Shown piece by piece: positions 8,249-21,560 of a DNA stretch of 64,000 nucleotides; the first letter of the stretch is position 1, and every line of letters begins with the position of its first letter. The position numbers were made by a program, and so were the translations under genes. The notes under the pieces are model-generated. The model ran no database searches, was not told the DNA's origin, and saw nothing but the letters and a program-made list of their open reading frames with translations. Source of the DNA: Panacagrimonas perspica (GTDB lineage: Bacteria; Pseudomonadota; Gammaproteobacteria; Nevskiales; Nevskiaceae); contig NZ_SOBT01000011.1 of NCBI RefSeq assembly GCF_004364935.1, positions 124,001 through 188,000 on the forward strand, written 5' to 3'.

Positions 8249-9633
8249 CGGTCTCCTTGGGTGCCGCTCCGGGAGCGGAGAGGCGGTGGGCGTGGCCGGT
8301 CGAGCGTCATGGATATTCGACGTTGCTGTACGAAACCTGACCGACGCCGCCGCGAGCGGCACGCAGGCGCTGCCGGCGTGCGGCAGGGTGCCTCGCAATC
8401 GGCCGTCGATACGAGCGTCCCCCGCGAGGGAATCCGCGATGATAGGCGCCATGTCCGCGCCCGCATTCGCCTTGCATGACGCCCGGCTGCTCGCCGACGC
8501 CGACCTGTGCGTGAAGTGCGGGCTGTGCCTGCCGCACTGCCCGACGTATCGCGATTCGCAGCACGAGGGCGATTCGCCACGCGGGCGGATCATGCTGGTG
8601 CAAGGCCTCGTCACCGGCCTGATCGAGGCGAGTCCGCGCATGGAGTCGCATCTCGACGGCTGCCTTTCCTGCGGGCGATGCGAGGACGTCTGTCCGGCAC
8701 GCGTGCCGTATTCGCACATCCTCGATGCGGGCCGGGCGCGGCTCGCCGAGCGTCGTCCGGCGCGAACGCGCCTCACGCGCCTGCTCGGTGCGATGCTGGT
8801 GTCGGGTGGCGGTCGCGCCGTGCTGCGCGTTGCGTGGGCGCTGTACCGCGTGTCGGGTCTGCAGGCGCTGATGCGTCGCGCCGGGGTGCTCGGTCGCGGC
8901 CGGCTCGCGCGCCTGGAATCGATGGTGCCGGCCTCGTCAGTCTTGGCCCGCCTGCCGACGAGTTCGCCGCCGTCGGTGCGGGTGGCGTCGGACCTGCGCG
9001 AATCGATCAGCGTGTTTCGTGGATGCGCGTCGGACCTGTTCGAACGCGACGCGATTGGAGCCGTCGAGCGCCTGCTGGCGGCCGCCGGCTACGCGGTGCA
9101 GCCGGCGGCCGGCCAGGGCTGCTGTGGCGCGCTGCATCAGCACGCGGGTCTGCCGGTGCAGGCCAGCACCTGCGCGCAAAAGAACATCGCTGCCTTCGCG
9201 TGCAGTGAGCGCGTCGCGAGCCTGACGACGGGGTGCGCTGCGACCCTGAAGGACTACGCGCATCTCGCACCGCAGGGCGGCGCCGCATTCGCCGCGCGCG
9301 TGAAGGAATATTCAGACTGGCTGCTGCCCCGCGCCGACCGCCTGCAGTTCGCGCCGCTGCACAAGCGCGCTGCGCTGCACACGCCGTGCACGGCCGCGAG
9401 TGCGATGAAATCCGATGCGGGACTGCGCGCGCTGCTCGCGCGCATTCCGGGTCTCGAAGTGGTGGAACTGGATCGGGGATTCGGTTGCTGCGGCGCCGCC
9501 GGTAGTCACTTCGTGACGCATCCGGACGAGTCGGATCGGCTGCTGACGCCCAAGCTGGCGTCGATCGCCCGGGTGGCGCCGGACTTCATCATCAGCGGCA
9601 ACGTGGGTTGCTCGCTGCACATCGCCGGCGGAC

Positions 9634-12950
<3,317 letters not shown>

Positions 12951-13129
12951 CTACCCTGCGAGGGAGGGGCCTTCCCGTCGTACGGTCCACCCCGGGCGGC
13001 CGGGTGGTCCATCGGGACCGCGCCGAACTATGTCAGGCTCCTCCGGGAGCGGGTACCCGAAGGGACGTCTCGAATATCGGGCCGCGGGTTACCTTGCCTT
13101 CGTCCGTTGGATTGCCGGGACACACAGGG

Positions 13130-14611
13130 ATGAAATTCGATCTCGCCGCCTGGGGCGCCGAGCTGACGCCGGATCGGCATGCCGTCTGGTTCAACGGGCG
13201 CTGGTACACCTATCGCGACCTCAACGAGCGTGCCACGCGGCTGGCCAATACGCTGGCGGCGACCGGCATCGGGTTCGGGGCCCGGGTGGGCATCCTGTCG
13301 GCCAACGATCTGGCCCATTTCGACCTGCTGTTCGCGGCGCCCAAGCTGGGTTTCATCTTCGTGCCGTTCAACGTGCACGAGACCGCCTCCGGGCTGCGCG
13401 AGCAGGCCCTGACGGTGCGCCCGGACCTCGTCTTCTGCGAGGCGCGCTATGCCGAACTGGCGGCGCAGGCCTTCGACTGCCCGCGGATCGCCCTGGCGCA
13501 GTACCGCGCCTGGCTCGGCAATTCGAGCCGCCAGCACATCCCGATGCCCGAGCTGTCGCCGGAAAGCATCCAGATGATCCTTTTCACGAGCGGCAATACC
13601 GGCCGTCCGAAGGCCGTGATGCTGCCCTACCGGCAGACGCTGGCGAACGCGCAGTGCACCGCGATGAGCTGGGGCCTGGGCCCCGAGGACTGCACGGTCC
13701 ACGCCGTTCCCTGCTTCCACGCCGGGGTCAACGTGCTGGCGACGCCGCTGCTGACGCTGGGCGGCAGCGTCGTGCTGATGAGCGCCTTCGATCCGGGCGA
13801 GTTCCTGCGGCTGACGGAGCGGCTCGAGGCCACCGTGATGTCCCTGACGCCGACGATGTACCAGCGCCTGATCGAAAGCCCGGCGTTCGCCACGACCGAC
13901 CTCGGGCGCGTGCGCTGGGCGATGTCGAGCGGCGGCCCCTGTCCGCCCCCGATCGCCCGCGCGATGCTCGAACGCGGCGTCGTGTTCATGCAGGGCTACG
14001 GCATGACCGAGGCAGGCCCGAACTGCTTCAGCATCCCGCCGGAAGACGCGGCGCGGCATCCCGATTCGATCGGCAGTCCGATGCCACACGTGGACGTCCG
14101 GATCCGTCGGCAGGACGGTGAGATCTGCGCGGCCAACGAAGTGGGCGAATTGACGATCACCGGCGAAGGCCTGTGTTCCGGGTACCTGGGGCGCGACGAC
14201 GACTGGAGCGCAGTCTGCCGTGAGGGCTGGTTCTGGACCGGCGATCTCGCCGAGCAGGACGCCGAAGGCCTGTATTTCATCCGTGGACGTCGCCGTGACG
14301 CCTACGTATCCGGCGGGCAGAACGTCTATCCGGCCGAAGTGGAAGCCGCCCTCGTCCAGTGCGCGGGGGTGGCGGAGTGCGCGGTCCTGAGCATTCCGGA
14401 CACGCGCTGGGGTGAGACGGGTCTGGCTGCGATCGTCATGGACGCGGGCGTGATCGGCAAACCGGATCAGCTACGCGCCGAACTGCGAAATCTGCTCGCC
14501 GCCCACAAGATCCCCTCGGTCATGCTGTTCGTGGACATGCTGCCGCGAACGGGCTCGGGCAAGGTCGATCGGGTCGCGTTGCGCAGCATGCTCGAGGAAG
14601 AGAGCACTTAG
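13130..14611 (+). CDS. class I adenylate-forming acyl-CoA synthetase
   Basis: This encodes 493 residues. The ATG at 13130 is chosen because MKFDLAAWGAELTPDRHAV begins the usual N-terminal domain. Core motifs are present: the P-loop-like ILFTSGNTGRPKAVML (residues about 150), QGYGMTEAGPN (about 290), WFWTGDLAEQDAEGLYFIRGR (about 365) and the catalytic Lys motif PRTGSGKVDR near the C-terminus. It would activate a carboxylic acid with ATP and transfer it to CoA. The closest subfamilies are medium/long-chain or aromatic acyl-CoA ligases; the substrate cannot be read. The gene is monocistronic and convergent with the gene at 14738-15118, with a perfect 16-bp hairpin between them. Confidence 0.85.
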   Translation: MKFDLAAWGAELTPDRHAVWFNGRWYTYRDLNERATRLANTLAATGIGFGARVGILSANDLAHFDLLFAAPKLGFIFVPFNVHETASGLREQALTVRPDLVFCEARYAELAAQAFDCPRIALAQYRAWLGNSSRQHIPMPELSPESIQMILFTSGNTGRPKAVMLPYRQTLANAQCTAMSWGLGPEDCTVHAVPCFHAGVNVLATPLLTLGGSVVLMSAFDPGEFLRLTERLEATVMSLTPTMYQRLIESPAFATTDLGRVRWAMSSGGPCPPPIARAMLERGVVFMQGYGMTEAGPNCFSIPPEDAARHPDSIGSPMPHVDVRIRRQDGEICAANEVGELTITGEGLCSGYLGRDDDWSAVCREGWFWTGDLAEQDAEGLYFIRGRRRDAYVSGGQNVYPAEVEAALVQCAGVAECAVLSIPDTRWGETGLAAIVMDAGVIGKPDQLRAELRNLLAAHKIPSVMLFVDMLPRTGSGKVDRVALRSMLEEEST

Positions 14612-14657
14612 CGAGCGCTGCTGGCTCTGGTTTTTGGCGAGGTTTCCTCGCTCTCTG

Positions 14658-14695
14658 GAGATGTCTCACCACGAGAAGCCGTGGTGAGACATCTC
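14658..14695. terminator. 16-bp perfect inverted repeat between convergent genes
   Basis: GAGATGTCTCACCACG (14658-14673) is repeated inverted at 14680-14695 around a 6-nt loop. It lies between two convergent genes, so a bidirectional terminator is likely, although there is no long T-run. Confidence 0.6.
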
Positions 14696-14737
14696 ACGGG
14701 GCCGGCATCCGCCCTCGTCGCGTACTACGCCGATCGG

Positions 14738-15118
14738 CTAGTCGCGACGCCCGTACCGGCGGTCGTGATCATCGCGCCATCGGCGGTCGTGGCCACGGGG
14801 GCCGTGATCATGGTGGTGGTCATGGTCGTGACCGCGGTAGTGCCGGTGACGGCCGTTGTCGCGGTAGTAGTAATAGTTGTTGTAGACCGGCCTGCGGTCG
14901 TAGTGCCGGTAGTCCGGCCGGCGATCGTAGTAGTGGTACACCGGTCGCGGCGCGCTGTAGTAGCGATCGCGATAGTACGGTCGCCCCGCGTCGTAATAGA
15001 CGACGTCCGGAGCGCCCACGCCGACATACACGTCGACACCCGCCGCAGCCGAACCGGCGAAGCCGGCCAGTCCCAGCGCAACCGCGCCGGCCCACATGAA
15101 TCTGTTGATCGTGTTCAT
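14738..15118 (-). CDS. small secreted Tyr/Arg/His/Asp-rich protein
   Basis: This encodes 126 residues. The start at 15118 has GAGGAGG upstream and opens a clear signal peptide (MNTINRFMWAGAVALGLAGF, cleavage after SAAAG). After a short VDVYVGVGAPDVVYYD segment, the rest is low-complexity and built from Y, R, H and D: repeated YDRRP units, an NNYYYY run and a His/Asp cluster HDHDHHHDHG. Related small envelope proteins of unknown function are common in Proteobacteria. The His/Asp cluster could bind metal, but nothing near it supports a specific metal role. It is convergent with the acyl-CoA synthetase. Confidence 0.7.
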   Translation of the reverse strand: MNTINRFMWAGAVALGLAGFAGSAAAGVDVYVGVGAPDVVYYDAGRPYYRDRYYSAPRPVYHYYDRRPDYRHYDRRPVYNNYYYYRDNGRHRHYRGHDHDHHHDHGPRGHDRRWRDDHDRRYGRRD

Positions 15119-15226
15119 CGCATCGTCCTCCTCCTGAGAGTGGATGCGATGCTGGAGTTCGGCCCATGAATCGGCCGTTAACTGAACTGAACGGATCGAA
15201 GGCGCTGCACGCCGTCCGCTACATCC

Positions 15227-15292
15227 GTAGCCCGGGTGAAACCCGGGGTTCCCCTCGAACATGGAGCGCAGGCCCGGGTTTCACCCGGGCTG
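15227..15292. repeat. REP palindrome pair, copy 2
   Basis: The left hairpin is GTAGCCCGGGTGAAACCCGGGG and the right hairpin is CCCGGGTTTCACCCGGGCTGC. This is the T-A stem variant, with the terminal CTAC changed to CTGC. It lies 8 bp beyond the 3' end of typA. Confidence 0.9.
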
Positions 15293-15300
15293 CTCCAATG

Positions 15301-17136
15301 TCAGTCAGCGCGATCGGCGCGCTTGCGATCGCTTTCCTTCAGGAACTTCTTGCGCACGCGGATCGCGGCGGGCGTCAGCTCGACGAGCTCGTCGTCGTTG
15401 ATGAATTCCAGCGCCTGCTCGAGCGAGAACTTCACCGGCGGGATCAGCAGCACGTTCTCGTCCGAACCCGAAGCACGCATGTTCGTCAGCTTCTTGCCAC
15501 GCAGCGCGTTGACGACGAGGTCGTTGTCGCGCGAGTGGATGCCCACGATCTGGCCCTCGTAGATGGCCTGGCCGGGGTCGAGCATCATCTTGCCGCGTTC
15601 CTGCAGGTTGAAGATCGCGTACGCCGGGGCTTCGCCCTGGTCGTTCGAGATCATCACGCCGTTGTGGCGCTGGCCGATCTCGGTGTTCTCCGCCTTCGGA
15701 CCGAAGTGGTCGAAGTTGTGGAACAGCAGGCCGGTGCCCGAGGTCATCGACATGAACTCGGTCTGGAAGCCGATCAGGCCGCGCGACGGGATCATGTAGG
15801 AGAGGCGCACGCGGCCACGGCCGTCGGGAACCATGTCGAGCATCTTGCCGCCACGACCGGCGAGGCCCTGGATCGTGCCGCCCTGGTGCTTGTCCTCGAC
15901 GTCGGCGACCAGCGATTCGTACGGCTCGCAGACGACGCCGTCGATCTCCTTGAGGATGACCTGCGGACGCGCCACCGCGATCTCGTAACCCTCGCGGCGC
16001 ATGTTCTCGAGCAGGATGCCCAGGTGCAGCAGGCCACGACCGGACACGCGCAGCTGGTCGGGCGCCTCGCCCGGTTCCACGCGCAGCGCCACGTTGGTCT
16101 TGAGCTCGCGCTGCAGGCGTTCGGCGATCTGGCGGCTGGTGACGAACTTGCCTTCCTTGCCGGCGAACGGTGACTTGTTGACCTCGAACATCATGCTCAT
16201 GGTCGGCTCGTCGACCTGGAGCGTGGCCAGCTGTTCGGGATTCTTCGGATCGCAGATGGTCTCGGAGATGCCGAGCTCGTCGATACCGGTGACCGCGACG
16301 ATATCGCCGGCCATCGCCTCGGTGACCTCGACCTTGTCCAGGCCCATGAAGCCCAGCACCTGCAGCACCTTGCCCATGCGGACCTTGCCGTCACGATTGA
16401 CGACCGAGACCTGCGAGTTCGGCTTGATGCTGCCGCGCTTGATGCGGCCGGTGCCGATGACGCCCACATAGCTGGAGTAGGCCAGCGAGGTGACCTGCAT
16501 CTGGAACGGACCGTCCACTTCGACGCCCGGCGCCGGCACCTTGTCGACGATGGCCCGGAACAGCGGGTCCATGTTGCCTTCGCGGATGTCGGGGCTATCG
16601 CCGGCGTAGCCCATCAGGCCGCTGGCGTAGATGAACGGGAAGTCGAGCTGCTTGTCGTTGGCGCCGAGCTTGTCGAACAGGTCGAACACCTGGTCCACGA
16701 CCCAGTCGGCACGCGCTCCGTGACGGTCGATCTTGTTCAGCACGACGATGGGGTTCAGGCCCATCGCGAAGGCCTTCTGCGTCACGAAACGGGTCTGCGG
16801 CATCGGGCCGTCGACCGAGTCGACCAGCAGCAGCACCGAGTCGACCATCGAGAGCACGCGCTCGACTTCGCCACCGAAGTCGGCGTGGCCGGGGGTGTCG
16901 ACGATGTTGATGCGGTAGGTGATGTCGGTGCGCTTGTCGAGCCAGCGCAGCGCGGTGTTCTTCGCGAGGATCGTAATGCCACGCTCACGTTCCAGGTCGT
17001 TGGAATCCATGATGCGTTCGCCCAGTTCCTCACGCTTGTCGAGCGTGCCGGATTGGCGGAGAAGCTTGTCGACGAGGGTCGTTTTGCCGTGGTCGACGTG
17101 GGCGATGATGGCGATATTGCGAAGGTTTTGGATCAT
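15301..17136 (-). CDS. typA: ribosome-associated GTPase TypA/BipA
   Basis: This encodes 611 residues, full length. The GTPase motifs are intact: HVDHGKTTL (residues 12-20), the switch region [17 protein letters not shown] and NKIDR. EF-G-like domains and the BipA-specific C-terminal domain follow ([32 protein letters not shown]). BipA is a translational GTPase involved in stress adaptation and 50S assembly. The start [18 protein letters not shown] matches the family exactly. The ATG sits directly after a hairpin and T-run (17146-17167), with no recognisable ribosome-binding site. That makes the 5' region unusual. Confidence 0.96.
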   Translation of the reverse strand: MIQNLRNIAIIAHVDHGKTTLVDKLLRQSGTLDKREELGERIMDSNDLERERGITILAKNTALRWLDKRTDITYRINIVDTPGHADFGGEVERVLSMVDSVLLLVDSVDGPMPQTRFVTQKAFAMGLNPIVVLNKIDRHGARADWVVDQVFDLFDKLGANDKQLDFPFIYASGLMGYAGDSPDIREGNMDPLFRAIVDKVPAPGVEVDGPFQMQVTSLAYSSYVGVIGTGRIKRGSIKPNSQVSVVNRDGKVRMGKVLQVLGFMGLDKVEVTEAMAGDIVAVTGIDELGISETICDPKNPEQLATLQVDEPTMSMMFEVNKSPFAGKEGKFVTSRQIAERLQRELKTNVALRVEPGEAPDQLRVSGRGLLHLGILLENMRREGYEIAVARPQVILKEIDGVVCEPYESLVADVEDKHQGGTIQGLAGRGGKMLDMVPDGRGRVRLSYMIPSRGLIGFQTEFMSMTSGTGLLFHNFDHFGPKAENTEIGQRHNGVMISNDQGEAPAYAIFNLQERGKMMLDPGQAIYEGQIVGIHSRDNDLVVNALRGKKLTNMRASGSDENVLLIPPVKFSLEQALEFINDDELVELTPAAIRVRKKFLKESDRKRADRAD

Positions 17137-17145
17137 AAAAAGTAC

Positions 17146-17167
17146 GGGGCAGCCCGTGGGCTGCCCC
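17146..17167 (-). terminator. hairpin plus T-run immediately 5' of typA
   Basis: On the minus strand GGGGCAGCCC and GGGCTGCCCC form a 10-bp stem with a 2-nt loop. GTAC-TTTTT follows and then the typA ATG. It has the form of an intrinsic terminator but lies upstream of the gene it faces, so it may act as an attenuator or end an upstream transcript. Confidence 0.55.
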
Positions 17168-17631
17168 GGTTGAAGGTATTCAAACGGTCGCGGAGTCTAC
17201 GCGGCTTCGGGTGAAAATTCAGCGTCCGGCGCTGCAAATCGGCGGTTTAGCCCGTCCGCGACCTCCTTGGGGAAGCCTGCCACTGCTGTCGCTGGCCGGG
17301 CCCTTGTCGCCCATCGTGCCGCCGATATTCGCGTTGGCGTCCGCCTCGGCCGGCAGCTCGGTGCAGTCGAGAAAACCGTCCTTTCCACGCGCTCGGGGCG
17401 CTCCAGGGTTTAGGGATGCCCGCGGTGCCGTCGATGAAAGCCGAGGGGGGAGGGGCGCCTGTGACGCGCAGGTGATCGGGCCGTTTTCGCTGGAAATGTG
17501 GGACGAATCGTCCGATGCACCGGGTGGCGCGGCAGGCTACAGCCAGGTTCGCGATGCGCCATCCCCGCACCTGCCGATCCGGGCCGCGCTCGTTTAGGCT
17601 GATGGCCCCGCTGCCTCACAGGAACAGGGCG
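17168..17631. other. gene-free stretch between typA and a receiver gene
   Basis: About 460 bp hold no supported gene. The promoters of typA (leftward) and the receiver gene (rightward) should lie here; no clear -35/-10 pair could be assigned by eye. Confidence 0.5.
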
Positions 17632-18135
17632 ATGGACCAGGCGATGGACCAAGGGACGTTGAACGAGCGTGCACGCGTCCTGGTGGTGGACGACCAGCCG
17701 GTGAACCTGTTCCTCGCCAAGTCGATCCTCGAATCCGACTACGAGGTCGATACGGCGGTCAGCGGCGAGCGGGCGCTCGAACTCGCGATGGGGCCCACGC
17801 CGCCGGACCTGATCCTGCTCGACGTCACGATGCCCGGCATGCACGGTCACGAGGTATGCCGACGGCTCAAGGCCGCACCCCAGACCGAACGGATCCCGGT
17901 CATCTTCCTGACCGCGCGGCATGAGGTGGAGGACGAGATCCAGGGCTTCGAGCTGGGCTGCTCGGACTACATCATCAAGCCCTTCCACGAGACGCTGGTG
18001 CGCGCGCGGGTCGACATGCACGTGCGGCGCTACCGGCAGGAGAAGCTGCTGCTCGCGATGCTCGCGGAGCTGGCACCGGACGTGGAACAGCGTTTCGCCG
18101 AGCGGGTGCGAGGCCTGACGGGCCGCATGCCCTGA
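17632..18135 (+). CDS. single-domain response regulator (receiver only)
   Basis: This encodes 167 residues from ATG 17632; in-frame ATGs at 17602 and 17644 are alternatives. The receiver domain starts at RVLVVDDQPVN. The phosphoacceptor is Asp 64 in LILLDVTMPGMHG, followed by IFLTARHE and the conserved Lys in SDYIIKPFHE. A short C-terminal helix region (RQEKLLLAMLAELAPDVEQRFAERV) has no recognisable output domain. No histidine kinase is adjacent, so it is an orphan that presumably acts by protein contact. It is convergent with the carotenoid oxygenase gene. Confidence 0.85.
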   Translation: MDQAMDQGTLNERARVLVVDDQPVNLFLAKSILESDYEVDTAVSGERALELAMGPTPPDLILLDVTMPGMHGHEVCRRLKAAPQTERIPVIFLTARHEVEDEIQGFELGCSDYIIKPFHETLVRARVDMHVRRYRQEKLLLAMLAELAPDVEQRFAERVRGLTGRMP

Positions 18136-18160
18136 AGCTTTTGCGTCGCGGTGCCGTTCT

Positions 18161-19582
18161 TCAGTCCGCGACGGTCCGCTCGATCTGATCCTCGGTCAGC
18201 AAGATCGCGTGCACGCCGTAGGGCACGCGCGCAGGCGGCGGAATCAGAATTCGGGCGACCGGTCCCTCGGACAGGCGCCGCGCATCGAGGATGGCGAGTT
18301 CCGATTGCTGCGCGCGCTCGTCGTGCACGTAGCCCATGACCCAGCCGTCGTCTTCCGCCAGGGCGCCGGGCCTGGGGACGAACACCATCACGCCGCCGAA
18401 ACGCTGCGGCCCATGCTCGACGATCTCGCGCCCTCCGCCTTCGAGGTCGTACTTGACCAGGGCGTCCGCGCAATAGCCGCGGCCTGCCAGCCGCACCGCG
18501 TAGCCGTACCGGTAGGGCAGGCCCACCCGCTCGAGGTTGTGGAACGGGAACTCGATGCCGGCGTCGTCGAGCTGCGCGTGCTGCACCTGTCCCGTGGCCA
18601 TGTTGAAGCGCCACATCCACAGCACCGGCGGCTCGCCGCCGTAGAACGCGCCGCCGTCCATCTGCTCGGGGCCGATCGACACCGTGCCCACGCGCACGCC
18701 GACCAGGCAGATCTCGTCGCCCTCTTCATGCGCGTTGAGCGCGTGCGGCACGAAGCAGGACGGCACTTCGAACCAGCGCACGTCGGTGGCTGCGCCGTGG
18801 CGCGGGATCACGCCGAAGCGGCAGCCGGCATCGGTACGGAAACGGTACGGCGTGCCGCGCTCCGCCTGCGCCGAGATGTCGAACGCGAACGGCGTGTCGA
18901 TCAGGATCGTGTAATGCGCGGTGATCGCGAAGTCGTGCGTGTACATCGGAAAGCGCACCGGCACCTCGGCCTTGTGCACCAGCTTTCCCTCCGGTGACAC
19001 GACGCCATACGACAGCGCCGCGCCGGGCCGCACGCTGCCGCCGAAGATCATCATCTGCTGCGTCACCGGATCGATGCGCGGGTGCGAGGCCATCGGGAAA
19101 TCCAGCGTGCCGCCGAGATCGTAGGGACCCAGCGTCTGCAGGTCGGTGGCCGAGATGCGGTAGGGCTCGCCGGTATCCCACACCGCCAGCAGGCGCCCGG
19201 CGTGCCAGACCAGCGCGGTGTTGGCGGCGTTCTTCTTGAAGCGGATGAAGCTGCTCTGTCGCGGCAGGTCGCGCTGCGGTGTTTCCAAGGCGCCGGTCCA
19301 CAGGGCCTTGCCGGCTTCGTGTTCGAGTTGCCAGCCGCGCGTGCGAACGTAGCGGTTGAGATAGCGGGCGCGGCCGTTGCCGATGCGCACGCCGTGCAGC
19401 ATGCCGTCGCCGTCGAACCAGTGGTACTTGCCCACCGGCTCGAACTGCGGGTTGGGTCCGTTGCGCACGAACATGCCGGACAGGCCTTCGGGGAGTTCCC
19501 CGATGATCGGCAGATCATCGATACTCGATTCGGTCCGCACGGGCCCCCAGTTGCCTTGCAGGTAAGCGTTGGCGCTGGACAT
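18161..19582 (-). CDS. carotenoid oxygenase (RPE65/CCD family), copy A
   Basis: This encodes 473 residues. The N-terminal MFVRNGPNPQFEP and KYHWFDGDGMLHGVR are signatures of carotenoid cleavage and lignostilbene dioxygenases. All four iron-binding histidines are present: H167 (SHPRID), H216 (YTHDFA), H280 (VPHALNA) and H458 (YGVHAI). The fold is a seven-bladed propeller with Fe(II) at its centre, cleaving a C=C double bond with O2. Substrates range from carotenoids and apocarotenoids to stilbenes; no carotenoid biosynthesis gene lies in the window, so the substrate is open. A second, divergent member lies at 47340-48803. The gene is transcribed divergently from the patatin gene. Confidence 0.9.
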   Translation of the reverse strand: MSSANAYLQGNWGPVRTESSIDDLPIIGELPEGLSGMFVRNGPNPQFEPVGKYHWFDGDGMLHGVRIGNGRARYLNRYVRTRGWQLEHEAGKALWTGALETPQRDLPRQSSFIRFKKNAANTALVWHAGRLLAVWDTGEPYRISATDLQTLGPYDLGGTLDFPMASHPRIDPVTQQMMIFGGSVRPGAALSYGVVSPEGKLVHKAEVPVRFPMYTHDFAITAHYTILIDTPFAFDISAQAERGTPYRFRTDAGCRFGVIPRHGAATDVRWFEVPSCFVPHALNAHEEGDEICLVGVRVGTVSIGPEQMDGGAFYGGEPPVLWMWRFNMATGQVQHAQLDDAGIEFPFHNLERVGLPYRYGYAVRLAGRGYCADALVKYDLEGGGREIVEHGPQRFGGVMVFVPRPGALAEDDGWVMGYVHDERAQQSELAILDARRLSEGPVARILIPPPARVPYGVHAILLTEDQIERTVAD

Positions 19583-19673
19583 CGAGACTGAAAACCCCTG
19601 GTCGCATGGCGCCTGAGGGAGGCGCTGAGGATCCGATGCTGCCGCAACCCCACGCGCCGGACAACGCGCACCG

Positions 19674-21542
19674 ATGAATCAACCCGAACTCGAAGCGCTC
19701 GACCCCTGGATCGAGCAGGCGCTCAAGAACTGCGAACTCTTCCAGGGCCTGGCCGAAGCGGACCTGCGAGCCCTGGTCGGTCACGCGCCCGTCGCGAATT
19801 TCGCTGCCGGTGACGCGCTGCTGCATCCGGGCCAGCTGAATCTGCACGTCTACGTGATCCTCGATGGCGTCGTCGAGGCACGGCGTTCGACCGGGCCCGA
19901 CACCAGCGAGACGGCGGCGCGACAGGGTGTCGGCAGCGTGCAGGGCGCCCTGTCCGCGCTGAGCGGTCGACCCGTCAATCTGCAGGTACGCGCGCTGGTT
20001 CCGGTGCGTGCGCTGGTGCTCGACAAGGAAACGGTCCTGGCGGCGCTGGACCGCGTTCCGCGTCTGGGCGCCAACCTCGCCACGATGATGATGGACCGCC
20101 TCAACGGCCTGCTCGGCAAGGGCGCCGCGCACGTGGTTCTGCTGGTGGCCGATCCCTCGGCCGAGGGCGACGTCGTGCTCGCACGCCAGCTGCTCGCGTG
20201 CGTGGGCCGCTACGCACGGCGCGTCGTCGTGGCGGACCTGACGGACCGGCTGATGATGAGCCGCGCCCGCGGTTTGCCCTCGCTGTCGGATCTGCTGGCC
20301 ACGCCCGCGCGGTCCGGCGACATCCTGCGCGACATGGGCAGCGGCCACGGCTTCCTGTGGACCGTGCGGCCGGGCGGCTCACTTCCCGAGCCGCGCCAGC
20401 TCGCCGGCCTGCTCGGTTTCTTCGATCCGTATTGCGACGTGCTCGTCGTCGCCGCCGATCCCTACCTCGCCGCGCAGCTGGCCGAGGCGCTGCCGGATCG
20501 TTTCGAGGATGTGGTCGTCGTCAATTCGGCGGCACAGCGGCGCGACCTGGCGCGGTTCGCACGGGCCTTGCGCGAACCGGGCCAGCTTCCGCGAATGCTG
20601 GTGACCAGTCCGACGTGCCCGGCGAACGTCGGCGAGTCGCAGGCGCTGGACGCCCAGTTCGGTGCCCGCACGTTCACGACGGCGGGCAGCGCCACCGATC
20701 CATTCGGGCTCGATGGACTGGCGCGCGCGATGGCGCGGCAACGGCTGGGGCTCGCGCTGGGCGCCGGCGCCGCGAAGGGTTTTGCCCATATCGGCGTGCT
20801 GGAGCGCCTGTCCGAGCGCGGCGTGCCGATGGACGTCATCGTCGGCTGCAGCGCTGGCGCCGGCGTCGGCGCGATGTGGTCGGTCGGCTTCGATTCCAAG
20901 CGCATCCTCGACCTGTTCGCGCAGCTCGAGAAGCACGCGGTGCGCTGGACCTTCCCGTCGCGTTCGATCCTGAGCGGGCGCGCGCTGGCGACGTTCATGC
21001 GGCGCTCGACGGTGGGCGCGGCGTTCGACAAGTCGCGCCAGCCGATGGGCATCGTCGTGGTCGACCTGTACGGCGCCAAAGAGATGCTGATGACCGATGG
21101 CGACATGGTGAGCTGCGTGCTCGCCAGCAGCGCGATCCCGGGCGTCTATCCGCCGATCCAGATCGGCGACCAGTGGTTCCTCGACGGCGGCGTGCTGAAT
21201 CCGGTGCCCACTGCCTTTGTCCGGCCCCTGGGCGGCGATCGCGTGATCTCGGTGGACCTGTCCGCGATTCCTGATCAGGTGACGGTGCCGCCGCCGGGAG
21301 GCCCGCGACTGCTCGGCGTGCTGCGCCACTCCGCCAACCTGATGCACGCGCGGATCACCGAGCACAGCCGCAGCGGCGCGCACCTGCTGCTGCGTCCGGA
21401 TTCGGGCGACGAGGCGCCGCCGGGCTTCCGCGACTACAACAAGGCCAGCGCGTGGTATCGCTACGGTCGCGAGTCGGTGGATCGGCAGTGGCCGGCGATC
21501 GCCGAGCTGCTTCCCTGGCTCGAGCGGCGCGAGACGGCGTGA
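19674..21542 (+). CDS. cyclic-nucleotide-domain patatin-like phospholipase (NTE type)
   Basis: This encodes 622 residues. Residues about 15-130 are a cNMP-binding-like domain (LFQGLAEADLRALVGHAPV, AAGDALLHPGQ), though the phosphate-binding cassette looks degenerate. A middle region (about 150-340) resembles an NTE-type linker. The patatin domain spans about 357-560, with the Gly-rich oxyanion loop LALGAGAAKGFAHIG, the nucleophile Ser 393 in GCSAG and the catalytic Asp 504 in DGGVLNPVP. This is the bacterial neuropathy-target-esterase architecture: a lysophospholipase or phospholipase acting at the inner membrane. A CoA-pathway gene follows 18 bp downstream, probably cotranscribed. Confidence 0.88.
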   Translation: MNQPELEALDPWIEQALKNCELFQGLAEADLRALVGHAPVANFAAGDALLHPGQLNLHVYVILDGVVEARRSTGPDTSETAARQGVGSVQGALSALSGRPVNLQVRALVPVRALVLDKETVLAALDRVPRLGANLATMMMDRLNGLLGKGAAHVVLLVADPSAEGDVVLARQLLACVGRYARRVVVADLTDRLMMSRARGLPSLSDLLATPARSGDILRDMGSGHGFLWTVRPGGSLPEPRQLAGLLGFFDPYCDVLVVAADPYLAAQLAEALPDRFEDVVVVNSAAQRRDLARFARALREPGQLPRMLVTSPTCPANVGESQALDAQFGARTFTTAGSATDPFGLDGLARAMARQRLGLALGAGAAKGFAHIGVLERLSERGVPMDVIVGCSAGAGVGAMWSVGFDSKRILDLFAQLEKHAVRWTFPSRSILSGRALATFMRRSTVGAAFDKSRQPMGIVVVDLYGAKEMLMTDGDMVSCVLASSAIPGVYPPIQIGDQWFLDGGVLNPVPTAFVRPLGGDRVISVDLSAIPDQVTVPPPGGPRLLGVLRHSANLMHARITEHSRSGAHLLLRPDSGDEAPPGFRDYNKASAWYRYGRESVDRQWPAIAELLPWLERRETA

Positions 21543-21560
21543 ACACGAGGATGTGAATCG

